A DNA stretch of 5,297 bases. Source: Limnohabitans sp. (GTDB taxonomy: Bacteria > Pseudomonadota > Gammaproteobacteria > Burkholderiales > Burkholderiaceae_C). Location of the stretch: assembly GCA_009693225.1 (NCBI GenBank), contig SHXP01000169.1, positions 1-5,297 of the forward strand, written 5' to 3'. The notes beneath the pieces were generated by a model. That model was given only the letters and a program-made list of their open reading frames with translations, made no database searches and had not been told where the DNA came from. The position numbers were made by a program, and so were the translations under genes. Each line of letters opens with the position of its first letter. Position 1 is the stretch's first letter. This document shows, piece after piece, positions 5,193-5,297 of the stretch.

Positions 5193-5297
5193 AATTATTA
5201 AAGCGTCGGCTTTGTGGCTGTTTTGATACGGTGTGATCGGTTCTGGGGTGGTGGTGCGCCGCCTCATGGCTTTTTTGGTTACCGTTTGGGCGTGGTG

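Larger units (their letters stand above)
5093..5297. other. Non-coding stretch right of fdsR
   Basis: No convincing gene. Reading frames here are short or antisense extensions into fdsR without family resemblance. It holds an imperfect hairpin (5116-5140), a tandem 12-bp repeat (5169-5192) and a weak 5-bp stem AAAGC/GCTTT (5200-5213). No clear intrinsic terminator for fdsR and no tRNA was found. Confidence 0.6.

Noticed and set aside
4313..5194. Long open frame of 293 codons on the - strand, antisense to fdsR
   Set aside because: It covers almost all of the sensor domain of fdsR, has no recognisable domain and needs a TTG start inside the tandem repeat. The fdsR frame has clear family motifs.
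5200..5213. AAAGC-GTCG-GCTTT as a terminator of fdsR
   Set aside because: Five-bp stem with three A-T pairs, more than 100 nt after the stop, and no T-tract directly after it.
5261..5276. GCC-TCAT-GGC followed by six T as a terminator
   Set aside because: Only a three-bp stem. The T-tract is suggestive but the hairpin is too short to support a call.
5093..5297. tRNA gene or tRNA 3' end right of fdsR as an attachment site
   Set aside because: No T-arm (GGTTCGA-type) with a matching acceptor stem could be built; the AGGTTCC stretch near 5147-5153 lacks partners.

Overview
The window carries the front half of a soluble, NAD+-linked, molybdenum-type formate dehydrogenase (Fds) locus with its own transporter and regulator. 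Protein sequence and gene content fit a betaproteobacterium, in the Burkholderiales or the methylotrophic Methylophilaceae. GC content is moderate, mid-fifties per cent by eye, with an AT-richer intergenic region. I cannot name the genus from sequence alone.

Layout, in transcription order from the divergent control region at 3831-4003. Rightward (+): fdsR (4004-5092), a regulator with a ModE/LysR-like winged helix fused to a periplasmic-binding-protein-like sensor domain. Leftward (-): an oxalate/formate antiporter family (OFA) MFS transporter (3830-2175), then fdsG (2175-1684), fdsB (1687-134) and the first 41 codons of fdsA (124 to the window edge). The four leftward genes are packed as one operon: TGATG overlap transporter/fdsG, ATGA overlap fdsG/fdsB, and a 9-nt gap fdsB/fdsA. 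The rest of fdsA, and the usual accessory genes fdsC and fdsD, would lie beyond position 1.

Working together: the transporter probably moves formate, or exchanges a related carboxylate for it, across the inner membrane. FdsA (bis-MGD molybdenum centre and several Fe-S clusters, mostly outside the window) oxidises formate to CO2. Electrons pass through Fe-S clusters in FdsA, FdsG and FdsB to the FMN of FdsB, which reduces NAD+. FdsR, encoded divergently, is expected to control the operon, as its homologue does in Ralstonia eutropha/Cupriavidus necator. Placing the transporter first, ahead of fdsG, makes this an uptake-and-oxidation unit.

The 173-bp divergent region holds a consensus extended -10 box for fdsR, a plausible leftward promoter that may share the palindromic TTGCAA -35 element, and inverted and direct repeats that are operator candidates. 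The 205 bp right of fdsR has no convincing gene. It holds a tandem 12-bp repeat (AAAAGTACCGCC) and an imperfect hairpin, possibly the edge of an integrated element. I see no RNA gene, CRISPR array or insertion sequence. The core enzyme genes are ordinary; the more unusual points are the extra C-terminal membrane segment on the transporter, the compact control region and the tandem repeat.
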